Of a stretch of 32,177 nt of DNA, positions 1 through 9,787 are shown piece after piece. A model generated the notes under the pieces. It was not told the origin of the DNA, made no database searches, and saw nothing but the letters and a program-made list of their open reading frames with translations. The stretch is taken from NCBI GenBank assembly GCA_002457645.1, contig NTKH01000009.1, positions 1-32,177 on the forward strand. The letters are read 5' to 3'. The DNA is from Bacteroidetes bacterium MED-G20 (GTDB lineage Bacteria > Bacteroidota > Bacteroidia > Flavobacteriales_D > Parvicellaceae). A program made the position numbers and the translations under genes. The stretch's first letter is position 1. Every line of letters starts with the position of its first letter.

Positions 1-1296
1 GTCAGTATCACAAGTTCCGTAACAATGTAATACTGTTGTGTCAGACGTGAGTGCAGGCATCAGCCTGTCACTCCATTGACCATCAGCACATGATTGACCA
101 GAAATATCTTCTTTAGCATTCCAATCACCACCACCATTGGGATTTTTGAGGAAAATATAATTTCCTCCAGCTGCAGGAAAACTTGCAATTCCTGTCCATG
201 TTCCGTCACCATCAGGATCAGATAATGCAACAGCATCAGATCCACCTAATACACCTCCACCAGCGTAAACAGTATTGACACCTGTTTCATTACTCATATT
301 AACCGATAAATTAACATAGTGAGAAGTTGGTTGCTTGTATAATATAATTTTCTGTACTTGACATAGATCACCACTGCTAATTCCCCATGGTGTTCTAAAT
401 CCTACTCTAGCAATATCACCAGTATATGTTCCAGTAGCAGGTGACTGAGTCAAATCAATATCGACTGTTTGGAATGTCGAAGAGTTGTTGAAATTGACTG
501 GTATATTAAATACTGACTGAGCTGCATTGCCTCCAGCTAGAGTGTAAAAATAAAGCTTCGCAACACCCGTTGGAGTAAATGGTGTTTTGAAAATAACCTT
601 TGCTCTGTCAAAATCTGCAGTATTTACACCTAAATTGGCTGCAAGAGCACCTGATCTAACTAATACAAAATTTGCTGTAGCATTGATATTCATTGCGTCA
701 TTTCCTAAAGTTACACTACATCCACCTCCACTGATAAATCCTTCTTTGGAATCATTGAAATCAAAAACTAAATTATCGTCAGCACAAGAAGTACAAGTAA
801 CTCTAATCTTATCAATGTTAGCTAATTGGCCTGCAGTCTTTACAAACTGAAAACTTGCTACTTCATTCATTGTTGGAGTGTAAGTACAAGAAAGTTCTTC
901 CCATGCGCCATTTGCAGAAGTGTTTCCTGATGTTGCAACATCTGTTCCTCCAGAATTGATTCTAAGGTCAACATATATCCTACTATTGACTGTTTTGACC
1001 ATGGCCTTGAACTCATAAGTATTCCCCGCATAAAGCTGAATATCTTGAGATGCAACTTGATTATTACCAGCTGATCCAAGTTGAGCAAAACAGTTTGATC
1101 CAGATGCTCCTGCACCAGTAACTATTTTGTGTACAAAGTCACCCGATCCTGTAATAGACCATCCACTGGTGTTAGTAGTCATACTTTCATTGTGAGCATA
1201 TGAGCCCCCAAAGTTCTCAGTATGAATCGTTTTTTGTGCATTGATTGTTGACGCTACAATGAATGCTGACAATAAAAAAGTGTAAAATCTCTTCAT
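1..1296 (-). CDS. Secreted multi-module protein (binding-type beta-sandwich modules), 3' end cut by window edge
   Basis: Open frame on minus strand from ATG at 1296 to position 1 with no stop (432 codons); absent from ORF track because it runs off the edge. Translation begins MKRFYTFLLSAFIVASTINAQKTIHTENFGGSYAHNESMTTNTSGW (signal peptide), followed by a module homologous to one in the 604-aa ORF at 6370..8184 and an E-set-like stretch (HYVNLSVNMSNETGVNTVYAGGG...DPDGDGTWTG). Confidence 0.85.
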   Translation of the reverse strand, partial: MKRFYTFLLSAFIVASTINAQKTIHTENFGGSYAHNESMTTNTSGWSITGSGDFVHKIVTGAGASGSNCFAQLGSAGNNQVASQDIQLYAGNTYEFKAMVKTVNSRIYVDLRINSGGTDVATSGNTSANGAWEELSCTYTPTMNEVASFQFVKTAGQLANIDKIRVTCTSCADDNLVFDFNDSKEGFISGGGCSVTLGNDAMNINATANFVLVRSGALAANLGVNTADFDRAKVIFKTPFTPTGVAKLYFYTLAGGNAAQSVFNIPVNFNNSSTFQTVDIDLTQSPATGTYTGDIARVGFRTPWGISSGDLCQVQKIILYKQPTSHYVNLSVNMSNETGVNTVYAGGGVLGGSDAVALSDPDGDGTWTGIASFPAAGGNYIFLKNPNGGGDWNAKEDISGQSCADGQWSDRLMPALTSDTTVLHCYGTCDTD

Positions 1297-1449
1297 TTTA
1301 TATTTATTAGTTTGTTATTCTTTTGTTATTTTTTTAGTTAGTTTACATGAATTAACAGATAAAAAAGCTAGTTGTTAACTTTTTTATGTTAATAAACGAT
1401 TGTCTAATTTAAAAAAAAAACCATAAAAACAAATTTTAATCTAATCTTT

Positions 1450-1478
1450 TTGATTTGTTATTAAACAAAAATAATTTG
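1450..1478 (+). promoter_or_regulatory. Possible Bacteroidetes-type promoter upstream of the 1524 gene (TTG-N19-TAaTTTG)
   Basis: TTG at 1450-1452 and TAATTTG at 1472-1478; the -7 box is one base short of consensus TAnnTTTG. Confidence 0.3.
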
Positions 1479-1523
1479 CTAAGTTTAACTCATCATAAAT
1501 CTGGTAGCAGAAATTGAAATATA

Positions 1524-3254
1524 ATGATTTACAAAAAATATTTAATACTTTACTTAATCTTTTCCATTTCGTGTAACAACTATTTAAATGGTCAAAATTC
1601 AGATATAGTTCTCAAAGAATTAACGGTAACTAGCAAAGATTATAAAAAAAATAGGCCACCAATGCATGGCGATCCAGGTATTTTTTTAGAAGATTGGGAG
1701 GAGAAAAAAAATCCAAAAATTAAGTTAGATGATATTGAAATAAATGTTAATGAACCTACCACAGTTTACGGTGAAATTGATTTTTCCAAACCTTTAACAA
1801 AAATATCTAAGTATGTTTATGGAAATAACTTAGGTCACTGGACCAACAGAAAATTTCTTGACAATGATAAATTTATCTTCAATTTTAAAGATGCTGGCTT
1901 TAATGTGGTAAGATTTCCTGGAGGAAACGCCTCCAATGATTATTTCTGGGATGCAGAAAACATTGGTCAATGTCCTGAAGGAACACCCAACACTATATAT
2001 AAAAGTGATTTTAAAAAATCAACTTCACCTAAATTAGGGAATCAAGGAACATTTAGAACACGCCCAGAGGATTATTATGATTTTTTACTTAGGTCAAAAT
2101 CCACAGGATCTATATGCGTTAACTATAGTTATGCACTCTATTCTGAAATAGAAGATGAAAATGAAAGGGTGAATAAAGCTGCAGAATATGCAGCAAGCTG
2201 GGTACATGATGCCAATATCAAAAGAAACCTAAATATTAAGTTCTGGGAAATAGGTAACGAAAATTGGGGAAAGTGGCAAGCTGGATACAATGTAAAAGAA
2301 AGAGGAATAATAGATCCTAAAAAATACGGCGAACATTGTAGAATATTTATTGAAAAAATGAAGGCGGTTGACCCAACCATAAAAATAGGTGTTGTTGGCT
2401 ACCAAAAACCAAAAACTAGAAACCCTGTTCAAAAAAGATGGAATGAATTGGTAATTCCAGAAATAATAGACGTTGCAGACTTCTATATATTACATGACTA
2501 CTATGCAAAATACGGAGCCATACTAGATCCCAAAGAAATGTTAAAAGCAATTGATACTACATATTCACATATCAAAGTGGTAAATCAAATTATTGAAAAA
2601 TATACTGACAAAGACAAAGGTTTTCTGCCCATTGCACTGACAGAATTTAATACCAGAAGCAATGCTTCAGTTTCAAAAAATGATGGGGCAACCAATGTAT
2701 CTCACTGCTCAGGAATATTTTTTGCTCATGCCATTGGCGAGATTATAAGACAAGGAATTGGAATGTCAATGGTTTGGGATATTGAAAACGGATATAAAGA
2801 TGGACACGACCATGGAATGTTTGCATCATCAAAAGAAAATGGAATAGATTGGTTATCACCACATCCCTCCTATTATCATTTCTACTATTACAATAAGGTT
2901 TTTGGTGATACCTATTACGAATCTTTAACAACTAACTCTAACATTAGAATTCACTGTTCAACTTTTTCATCTGGTGAAGTTGGTTTAGTAGTTGTGAATA
3001 TTTCTGATAAAGAAGAAATTATTGAAATTGATCTTAAAAATATTGACACAAAAAGTTTTGCTGGAGTATATGAAGTCTACAATGAAAATCCACTTTCGCG
3101 AAGAACTGGGATTAATAATATTTTCACGAACAAAGATGCAGGAGGACCAGAAAATTTCAAAAAAATAAAGGCAAATAATTTAAATATAAAAAACAATGTA
3201 ATTAAAATAAATTCAAAGCCCTACAGTGCAAACTATATTCTAACCCAAAAATAA
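1524..3254 (+). CDS. Clan GH-A glycoside hydrolase, GH51-like (arabinofuranosidase/agarase-type TIM barrel), exported
   Basis: 576 aa; N-terminal signal, NVVRFPGGNASNDYFWD, FWEIGNENWGKWQAGY (acid/base Glu region), ALTEFNTR (nucleophile Glu region). Paralogous to the ORF at 18252..20078. Confidence 0.75.
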   Translation: MIYKKYLILYLIFSISCNNYLNGQNSDIVLKELTVTSKDYKKNRPPMHGDPGIFLEDWEEKKNPKIKLDDIEINVNEPTTVYGEIDFSKPLTKISKYVYGNNLGHWTNRKFLDNDKFIFNFKDAGFNVVRFPGGNASNDYFWDAENIGQCPEGTPNTIYKSDFKKSTSPKLGNQGTFRTRPEDYYDFLLRSKSTGSICVNYSYALYSEIEDENERVNKAAEYAASWVHDANIKRNLNIKFWEIGNENWGKWQAGYNVKERGIIDPKKYGEHCRIFIEKMKAVDPTIKIGVVGYQKPKTRNPVQKRWNELVIPEIIDVADFYILHDYYAKYGAILDPKEMLKAIDTTYSHIKVVNQIIEKYTDKDKGFLPIALTEFNTRSNASVSKNDGATNVSHCSGIFFAHAIGEIIRQGIGMSMVWDIENGYKDGHDHGMFASSKENGIDWLSPHPSYYHFYYYNKVFGDTYYESLTTNSNIRIHCSTFSSGEVGLVVVNISDKEEIIEIDLKNIDTKSFAGVYEVYNENPLSRRTGINNIFTNKDAGGPENFKKIKANNLNIKNNVIKINSKPYSANYILTQK

Positions 3255-4672
3255 TGAAAAATAAAACTTTATTAATCCTAACTCCATTTTTAATTTTTTG
3301 CATATTTATACTGCTAAGTTTAAAACCAAATAACAAAGGAAATAAAAATGACAAACCCAACATTATTTTTATCTCAATAGATGACTTAAGACCACAATTA
3401 AATTGTTATGGGAAAACAGAAATAATTTCTCCCAACATAGATAGTTTAGCTTCAAGAAGTTACTTGTATGAAAATGCAGTTTGTAATTTTCCAGTTTGTG
3501 GTGCTTCTAGAGCTTCCCTACTTACAGGACTTAGGCCCAATGAAAACAGATTTAAGAGCTATAAAACAAGAATTGATGAAGATGCTGATAGCTATCCTAC
3601 CATGGGCGAATGGTTCAAAAAAAATGGTTACTATACCTTGAGCTACGGAAAAATTTCACACCATAAAAATGACTCACCTGAAAGTTGGTCTGAACCTGCT
3701 TGGAGAGCTGATAAAAATTGGAGAGACTACCAAACAAAAGAAAATATTCTTGTTGCAGAAAAAAATAATGGGGTTTCAAATGCCTATGAAATTGGAGAAG
3801 ACATGAAGGATAAATATGCGGACACCAAAATGATTGACAAATCCATTGAAAAACTTCCTTTATTAAAAGATATGAAAAAACCTTTTTTTCTGGCTTTAGG
3901 ATTCTTAAAACCTCATTTACCATTTAATGCCCCATCCAAATATTGGGATTTATACGCTGAAATTGAAATAGAACTTGCCAATAACAGATATCAACCAAAG
4001 AATGCTCCCAAAATATCTATGCACAACTATGGAGAACTAAGAAAATATACCAACATACCTAACGATATTAACCAATCAATATCTGATTCTATACAGAGAA
4101 AATTAATACATGGTTACTATGCTTGTGTGAGTTATATAGATCACGAAATTGGTCGTCTTATTAAGCGATTAAAAGAATTAAAAATTTATGACAATTCTCT
4201 AATTGTTTTGTGGGGAGATCATGGTTGGCAACTAGGCGAACATAATCTTTGGGCAAAACATTGCAACTACCAAACCTCACTAAAAGTTCCTTTAATTATT
4301 AAATATCCGAACCAAAAAAAACAAAAAAGAGTTAATACAGTGGTTGAACTATTGGACCTTTACCCCACTCTATGTGACTTATCTCAAATTGAAAAACCAG
4401 CTCATTTGCAAGGAAAAAGTTTGGTGAAAATTAACAAATCAAATCCTGAAAACTTTAAAGGTTATTCTAGGTATCATAAAGGATTTACAGTAACTACCAA
4501 TGATTATTCTTACACAAAATGGGCTAATAAAGAAAATACTTTTAAAACAGATATGATGTATAATTTAAAAAATGACCCTGATGAAAACATTAACATTTCA
4601 GTCATTAGAAATAATGACTCTGTTATTAATAAATTTAGATACTTATTAGATTCTGTTAGCTCTGTAGATTAG
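3254..4672 (+). CDS. Type I (formylglycine) sulfatase, iduronate-2-sulfatase-like
   Basis: 472 aa; NIIFISIDDLRPQLNCYG, FPVCGASRASLLTGLRP (C-x-A-S-R formylglycine motif), LWGDHGWQLGEH. Stop/start overlap TAATG with upstream GH. Confidence 0.9.
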   Translation: MKNKTLLILTPFLIFCIFILLSLKPNNKGNKNDKPNIIFISIDDLRPQLNCYGKTEIISPNIDSLASRSYLYENAVCNFPVCGASRASLLTGLRPNENRFKSYKTRIDEDADSYPTMGEWFKKNGYYTLSYGKISHHKNDSPESWSEPAWRADKNWRDYQTKENILVAEKNNGVSNAYEIGEDMKDKYADTKMIDKSIEKLPLLKDMKKPFFLALGFLKPHLPFNAPSKYWDLYAEIEIELANNRYQPKNAPKISMHNYGELRKYTNIPNDINQSISDSIQRKLIHGYYACVSYIDHEIGRLIKRLKELKIYDNSLIVLWGDHGWQLGEHNLWAKHCNYQTSLKVPLIIKYPNQKKQKRVNTVVELLDLYPTLCDLSQIEKPAHLQGKSLVKINKSNPENFKGYSRYHKGFTVTTNDYSYTKWANKENTFKTDMMYNLKNDPDENINISVIRNNDSVINKFRYLLDSVSSVD

Positions 4673-6366
4673 TTTTTTATAAAACTACTTTCATATTGAA
4701 AACCGTTTGTTGTATGCAGTCTTAAAAAATACATCCCTCTTTTTAAAGATGATACATTAAGAGAACCATCCAATAAATGTTTGTTAGAAATTTCAATAAC
4801 AGATCTTCCATTAACATCACTTACAACTACTCTGTGAATATTTGAATCCATAGATTTGAAATTTAAAGTGTTGGTAACCGGGTTGGGAAAAATACTAATT
4901 TCATTATATGAATCTTCTTTAACACTAACAGGTAAACATACATAATCAGATCCATAAACATTAACATAGTCTAAATGATAAGTTCCAGCATCCAAGAATT
5001 GAAGTTTTAGTAGTCGGATATCACCCAAAATGGTTGAGTCATGAGAAAAAGAATAACAATATTCTGTCCATTGGTCATAAGTAGTAAAACCATTGGCAGA
5101 AAGAGCTGTATATGGCGGAGAAGCAAATGATGTAATGGCATTAAAACCTAAATTATTGGCAGAGCCTTTCATCCAAAAACTTACATAATATAATGAATCC
5201 TTGAGAACATCCGTTTTACAACTTGTAAGTTGGATTGAACCAGTGGTATTACCTAACGTATTCACTAATATCATAGCAGATTGAAAACCATTTTGAGCTT
5301 GAGAAGGCGTAATACTCATAGAAGCTATAGCACCATTATTTATTGTTTGTGTCCAATTAGATAAATCGGTTTCAAAATCTCCATCACAAACAAATGGCTG
5401 TGGAGGAACTTCTTCATACCAAACATTATCAATATAGTAAGTACCGTCTTCTGAAAATTTAAATTTGGCAAATCTTACATTTCCAAATATGGTTGAATCA
5501 GATTCACTCAGAAATGTATATTCTGTCCAATTAGTTGTTAAAGTAAATGATTCTATTCCATAATTCGTATAAGGTGGTGAACTAAGAGAACTTGTAGCTG
5601 TAGCTAGTTGTCCACCCAAAATAGATTTTGCCCAAAAATGAATACGGTATTTTTTATTTTTCTCAATATCTGATTTACAACTAGAAAAAATAGGTTGTCC
5701 ATTTACTGTATTTGAAATAACCACCTTAGCAGAAAAATTCCCGTTTTGGAATGTTGAACTATCTGAAACAGCAGTAATATTAGCTCCACTATTTGCTTGA
5801 GACCAGGGAGAAACACCAGTTTCAAAATCACCATTACAGATTTCAGTATTGGTTGGAAGCATGGATACTGGATAAAAATTGAAATCATCAAAACTATAAA
5901 CGCCATCCGACTGTGGCTTGATTTTTATTTTGAGATTATTTACAGCTGCAGTGTCTGTGGTATTAAGCTCAAATTTTTTCCAGGTATTAGTAAAAGTGAA
6001 AGTTTTTTGAGCATAGTTGGTGAAAGGAGCAGAAGTCCTCTGGAGCACTACCAATACATCATTGGATGAATTGGATTTAGCCCAAAATGAAATCATATAA
6101 AATTTTCCTTGTTGCAAGTTTACTGCACAACTTGTTAAAGCACATGTATTGGAAGGAGGAGAAATTGAAGTTAAATCCATTTCTAAGCCTAAACTCCCAC
6201 TGTAAGCAGATGAACTGTCCACAGAAAAATTTCCATTTGAACTACCATTACAAAATGTTCCCCAGTTATTGAGAGAGTCCTCAAAAGATGGATTACATAT
6301 TGTATCAGATTGGGCATTAATAGTAAGACCTGTTAAAATTAAAATTAAAGTATATAATTTATTCAT
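4669..6366 (-). CDS. T9SS-secreted protein with three tandem binding-type beta-sandwich domains
   Basis: 565 aa; three repeats beginning ICNPSFEDSLNNWG / ICNGDFETGVSPWSQ / VCDGDFETDLSNWTQ, each ending in YxxDxxxxY; C-terminal ISIFPNPVTNTLNFKS...GMYFLRLHTTNG sorting domain. Confidence 0.8.
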   Translation of the reverse strand: MNKLYTLILILTGLTINAQSDTICNPSFEDSLNNWGTFCNGSSNGNFSVDSSSAYSGSLGLEMDLTSISPPSNTCALTSCAVNLQQGKFYMISFWAKSNSSNDVLVVLQRTSAPFTNYAQKTFTFTNTWKKFELNTTDTAAVNNLKIKIKPQSDGVYSFDDFNFYPVSMLPTNTEICNGDFETGVSPWSQANSGANITAVSDSSTFQNGNFSAKVVISNTVNGQPIFSSCKSDIEKNKKYRIHFWAKSILGGQLATATSSLSSPPYTNYGIESFTLTTNWTEYTFLSESDSTIFGNVRFAKFKFSEDGTYYIDNVWYEEVPPQPFVCDGDFETDLSNWTQTINNGAIASMSITPSQAQNGFQSAMILVNTLGNTTGSIQLTSCKTDVLKDSLYYVSFWMKGSANNLGFNAITSFASPPYTALSANGFTTYDQWTEYCYSFSHDSTILGDIRLLKLQFLDAGTYHLDYVNVYGSDYVCLPVSVKEDSYNEISIFPNPVTNTLNFKSMDSNIHRVVVSDVNGRSVIEISNKHLLDGSLNVSSLKRGMYFLRLHTTNGFQYESSFIKN

Positions 6367-6369
6367 TTC

Positions 6370-8184
6370 TTATTTTTTTATAAAATGAAACATTTGATTT
6401 TTAAAAATGGGGTTTTTTATTTCTATTAAATAAACTCCTGAATTAAGTGACGAAATATTGATATTTTCAGAATTACCATTTTTTATCTCAATGTTTTTAC
6501 TTAGAACTAATTTTCCTGTTAGGTTGAAGAAATTTATTTGGGTTGGATTATTTATTTGAAAAATAGAGTTTAAAGTAATGTTGTCATAAGAAGGATTTGG
6601 AAAAATTTGAATTTGATAATTAATATCATTTTCAATACCAACAAAATTCACTGTAATTGTATCTGAACCTGAACAGTTATTTGCATCTAGCACATCAACA
6701 TAAAAATTTCCATTATTAATTGGATTAATTGAAGAAGTTGTTTCCCCAGTATTCCATAGATAGGTATAGGGACTAATCCCCCCTGAAACATTAACAGTTA
6801 GCTGTGGACTAGATGAAATAATTTGAGGGATGGGATGATCATTAATAGTAAGGTCTAAAACTGCTACTGAGTCACAACCCAAATAGTTTAGAGTAATAAA
6901 TGAATGATTTCCTGATTGAGAGTATGTCATTCCATTCCAAACATAACTTCCACATTCAGAAACAGAACTTAAGGAAGATGATGAATTTAATATGGTTAGA
7001 TTTAAATTTCTTATACTGTCACAGGCAGGATAAAGAGAAAGTGTATCAAAATAATTTCCGGATGTAGTAATTATATTTCCATTTGAAAGAATTAGAGAAT
7101 CACACGCAGAAATGGTATCTAAAACTACTACATCACAGTTACAAGAATCAATTTCTGAAAGGCCAATGGCATTATTTAATCCACTAGAATCACCTATTGA
7201 AAGGTAATCAATAAATAATGGAGAAGACATATCTACATTTCCAAAATCAAAAAAAACTCTAAGTTTTGAAATTATGCTTTTATCTACATTATTTTCTGTA
7301 AAAGCAGCATCAGGAAAAACAAATGATAATTGAGATACAGAATTTAAATTTGAACTAGTTGAAACTGTTATTTTACCATTATTTCCATTTGTAACATTTC
7401 CAGTTGAATCCTCAAAATCTATTCTTATCGAGAAACTGCTACTGGACCTTTCACCAATAGTTATTTTTTCATATCCTGTTATATCCATTATGGTATCAAA
7501 TTCGTATGTTACATAGCCATATGCAGGAGCAGACGACAAAGAGTCACTAAAAACTTTTAGTTCTTGGCATGCTGTTTCAAAGAAATTAAACTTAGGAATA
7601 GTAGAAATAGTTAAGTTTCCCCAGTTAGAAACTGTATAATCGTTAAATTGATCTTCATATAAGTTTCCCATTGTCTGAGAACTGGTGTTGCTAACCACCA
7701 TGTTTTCCCAATAAATTGTATCACCACTCCCGACACCCCATGGGCCTCTAAGTCCAAATCTTGCTATGGTTCCTGAATAAGTTCCTGAAGCAGGTGTTGA
7801 ATTTAAATCTATTGTATAAGTAGAAAAACCAGTCATAGCAGTATCAACAGCAAATACGTAGTAACATGAAGCAGTATTAGTTCCTGGAGGATAAATATAA
7901 AGTCTTGTGTTACCATTTCCAGTTGTAGGATTTTTGACACTTATTGTAACTTGATTATAATCTGTAGCATTCAATCCAAGATTCGCTTGTAAATTACCAC
8001 TTCTCATTAGAGGGGTTGTGTTGAAAGCATTCATTGACATGGACCCAGGAAGCGCAGTAAGATTACAACCTCCTCCACTTATCCAACCCTGCTTTGAGTT
8101 TTGCCAATTATAGACAACAGGAGACTGTGCAATAGCTGACCCAATTAAAAAAATTAAAATAATACTGAATAATTTTTTCATCAT
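6370..8184 (-). CDS. T9SS-secreted multi-module protein with module shared with CDS at 1..1296
   Basis: 604 aa; signal peptide, NWQNSKQGWISGGGC... module, short Cys-Asp-Ser repeats (SACDSLILSNGN..., SECGSYVWNGMTYSQSG...), C-terminal IQIFPNPSYDNITLNS...GVYLIEIKN sorting domain. Confidence 0.8.
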   Translation of the reverse strand: MMKKLFSIILIFLIGSAIAQSPVVYNWQNSKQGWISGGGCNLTALPGSMSMNAFNTTPLMRSGNLQANLGLNATDYNQVTISVKNPTTGNGNTRLYIYPPGTNTASCYYVFAVDTAMTGFSTYTIDLNSTPASGTYSGTIARFGLRGPWGVGSGDTIYWENMVVSNTSSQTMGNLYEDQFNDYTVSNWGNLTISTIPKFNFFETACQELKVFSDSLSSAPAYGYVTYEFDTIMDITGYEKITIGERSSSSFSIRIDFEDSTGNVTNGNNGKITVSTSSNLNSVSQLSFVFPDAAFTENNVDKSIISKLRVFFDFGNVDMSSPLFIDYLSIGDSSGLNNAIGLSEIDSCNCDVVVLDTISACDSLILSNGNIITTSGNYFDTLSLYPACDSIRNLNLTILNSSSSLSSVSECGSYVWNGMTYSQSGNHSFITLNYLGCDSVAVLDLTINDHPIPQIISSSPQLTVNVSGGISPYTYLWNTGETTSSINPINNGNFYVDVLDANNCSGSDTITVNFVGIENDINYQIQIFPNPSYDNITLNSIFQINNPTQINFFNLTGKLVLSKNIEIKNGNSENINISSLNSGVYLIEIKNPIFKNQMFHFIKK

Positions 8185-8185
8185 T

Positions 8186-9787
8186 TTAAGATTTTTTATT
8201 TTTCAATTTATTTGGTTCGTTGTAAGCTCTTTGAATTACAGTATCTGTCATCACTTTCATCTCTTCGATTGTGATATCATCTTTATACTCACGCTGAAGA
8301 GACTTTAATTGTGATTTTAATTCTTTAATTAATTCTTCTGGAGCCTCATTATAAATATTATTCATTTCATTTGGATCTTTTTCTAAATCATATAACTCCC
8401 ACTCATCCATTGAATAATAAAAATGAATTAGCTTATATTTTGAAGTTTTAATTCCATAGTGAGGTTGGACCTTATGCCATAAAGGATATTCATAATAATG
8501 ATAATAAACTGCCTCTCTTCCAACATGATTTTCATCTACAAATGAAGGTTTAAAACTTTTTCCTTGCATTGAATTTGGGACTTCAAGCCCAGCGAAATCT
8601 AAGAGGGTTGGTCCAAAATCAATATTCATAATTAACTCTTTAGAAATGATATTGGAGTCAATAATTCCAGGACATTTAATTAGGAAAGGCATTTTAAATG
8701 ACTCTTCATACATCCATCTTTTATCAAACCAACCATGCTCACCTAAATAAAAACCCTGATCAGAAGTGTAGACAACTAAGGTGTTTTCCGCTAATCCATT
8801 TTCCTCTAAATAATCTAAAAGTCTACCAACAGCTCTATCTACACCCTTAACACATCTCAAATAATCTTTAATATATTTTTGGTATTTCCATTTTTTTAAA
8901 GCTTCACCATTTAAAGTGTCATTTGGAGACCAAAATTGACCTTTATCACCATATGCCAACCAACGCATAGAGTCTCTTCTAGAAAGTCCAGAAGGAGCTA
9001 TTAATTTCATGTCTCTTCTGTTGAGGTGGTTTTCTATTTCCATCATATTTTCACTTGCTGCTAATCTGCCAAAATAATTATCATTAAAAGTAGATGGTTC
9101 AGGAAAATCAAAATCAGAAAACAATTCATGATAAATAGAGTCAGGTCTCCAATCTCTATGTGGAGCCTTAAACTGGTACATCAACATAAAAGGTTTGGAA
9201 GTATCTCTACTTGAAAGCCAATCAATACAATCGTCTTCAATTACTTTGGTAGAATGTCTCTTTTTTTCAAGGATTGTATCCTTTCCATTTAAACAAAATT
9301 GTGGATGAAAATAGGTTCCTTGGCCTCCCCAATTAACTAACACTTTAGAGTAATCAAAACCTGTTGGAGTTGTTCCCAAATGCCATTTTCCTATGACAGC
9401 AGTTTCATAACCATTTTTTTGAAAGATTTTTGGAAAAGTAAGCTGAGAACCATCAAAATCACCGCCATCAACATTTTTATAAAAGCCATTTACATGAGAA
9501 AAATTACCTGTTAGGATAGAAGCTCTACTTGGTCCACATATAGAATTAGTACAATAGACAGCATCCATTAAAGCTCCACCAACTGCAATTCTATCGATAT
9601 TGGGAGTTGGAGCCAGTTCACTTATTTTGGAACCATACGCACTAATGGCTTGATAGGCGTGATCGTCAGCCATAATATAAACAACATTAAGCGGTTTTTT
9701 TTCTGGAGGATTTGTAGAGGTTTTATTTTCACTATTGCAAGCTGACAGAAATAGCATCGAAAGACTAAAAAAAATTATTTTTTTCAT
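8186..9787 (-). CDS. Type I (formylglycine) sulfatase, lipoprotein
   Basis: 533 aa; lipobox LFLSAC; NVVYIMADDHAYQAISAYGS, CTNSICGPSRASILTGNF (C-x-P-S-R), VVYTSDQGFYLGEHGWFDKRWMYEES. Confidence 0.92.
   Translation of the reverse strand: MKKIIFFSLSMLFLSACNSENKTSTNPPEKKPLNVVYIMADDHAYQAISAYGSKISELAPTPNIDRIAVGGALMDAVYCTNSICGPSRASILTGNFSHVNGFYKNVDGGDFDGSQLTFPKIFQKNGYETAVIGKWHLGTTPTGFDYSKVLVNWGGQGTYFHPQFCLNGKDTILEKKRHSTKVIEDDCIDWLSSRDTSKPFMLMYQFKAPHRDWRPDSIYHELFSDFDFPEPSTFNDNYFGRLAASENMMEIENHLNRRDMKLIAPSGLSRRDSMRWLAYGDKGQFWSPNDTLNGEALKKWKYQKYIKDYLRCVKGVDRAVGRLLDYLEENGLAENTLVVYTSDQGFYLGEHGWFDKRWMYEESFKMPFLIKCPGIIDSNIISKELIMNIDFGPTLLDFAGLEVPNSMQGKSFKPSFVDENHVGREAVYYHYYEYPLWHKVQPHYGIKTSKYKLIHFYYSMDEWELYDLEKDPNEMNNIYNEAPEELIKELKSQLKSLQREYKDDITIEEMKVMTDTVIQRAYNEPNKLKNKKS

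Noticed and set aside
60-1115. ORFs 60..245 (-), 587..850 (+), 867..1115 (-)
   Set aside because: Alternative-frame or antisense shadows of the long secreted-protein CDS that runs off the left edge; low-complexity, no family features.
1297-1523. Possible small RNA or riboswitch in the divergent intergenic region
   Set aside because: AT-rich spacer with poly-A/T tracts; no convincing conserved hairpin or family signature by eye.
2138-3923. Antisense ORFs 2138..2380, 2229..2432, 2743..2931, 3615..3923 (-)
   Set aside because: Lie opposite well-supported GH and sulfatase genes; composition typical of antisense frames in AT-rich DNA.
5703-6272. ORFs 5703..5906 (-), 5797..6069 (+), 6087..6272 (+)
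   Set aside because: Overlap the three-repeat T9SS protein in other frames; no independent coding evidence.
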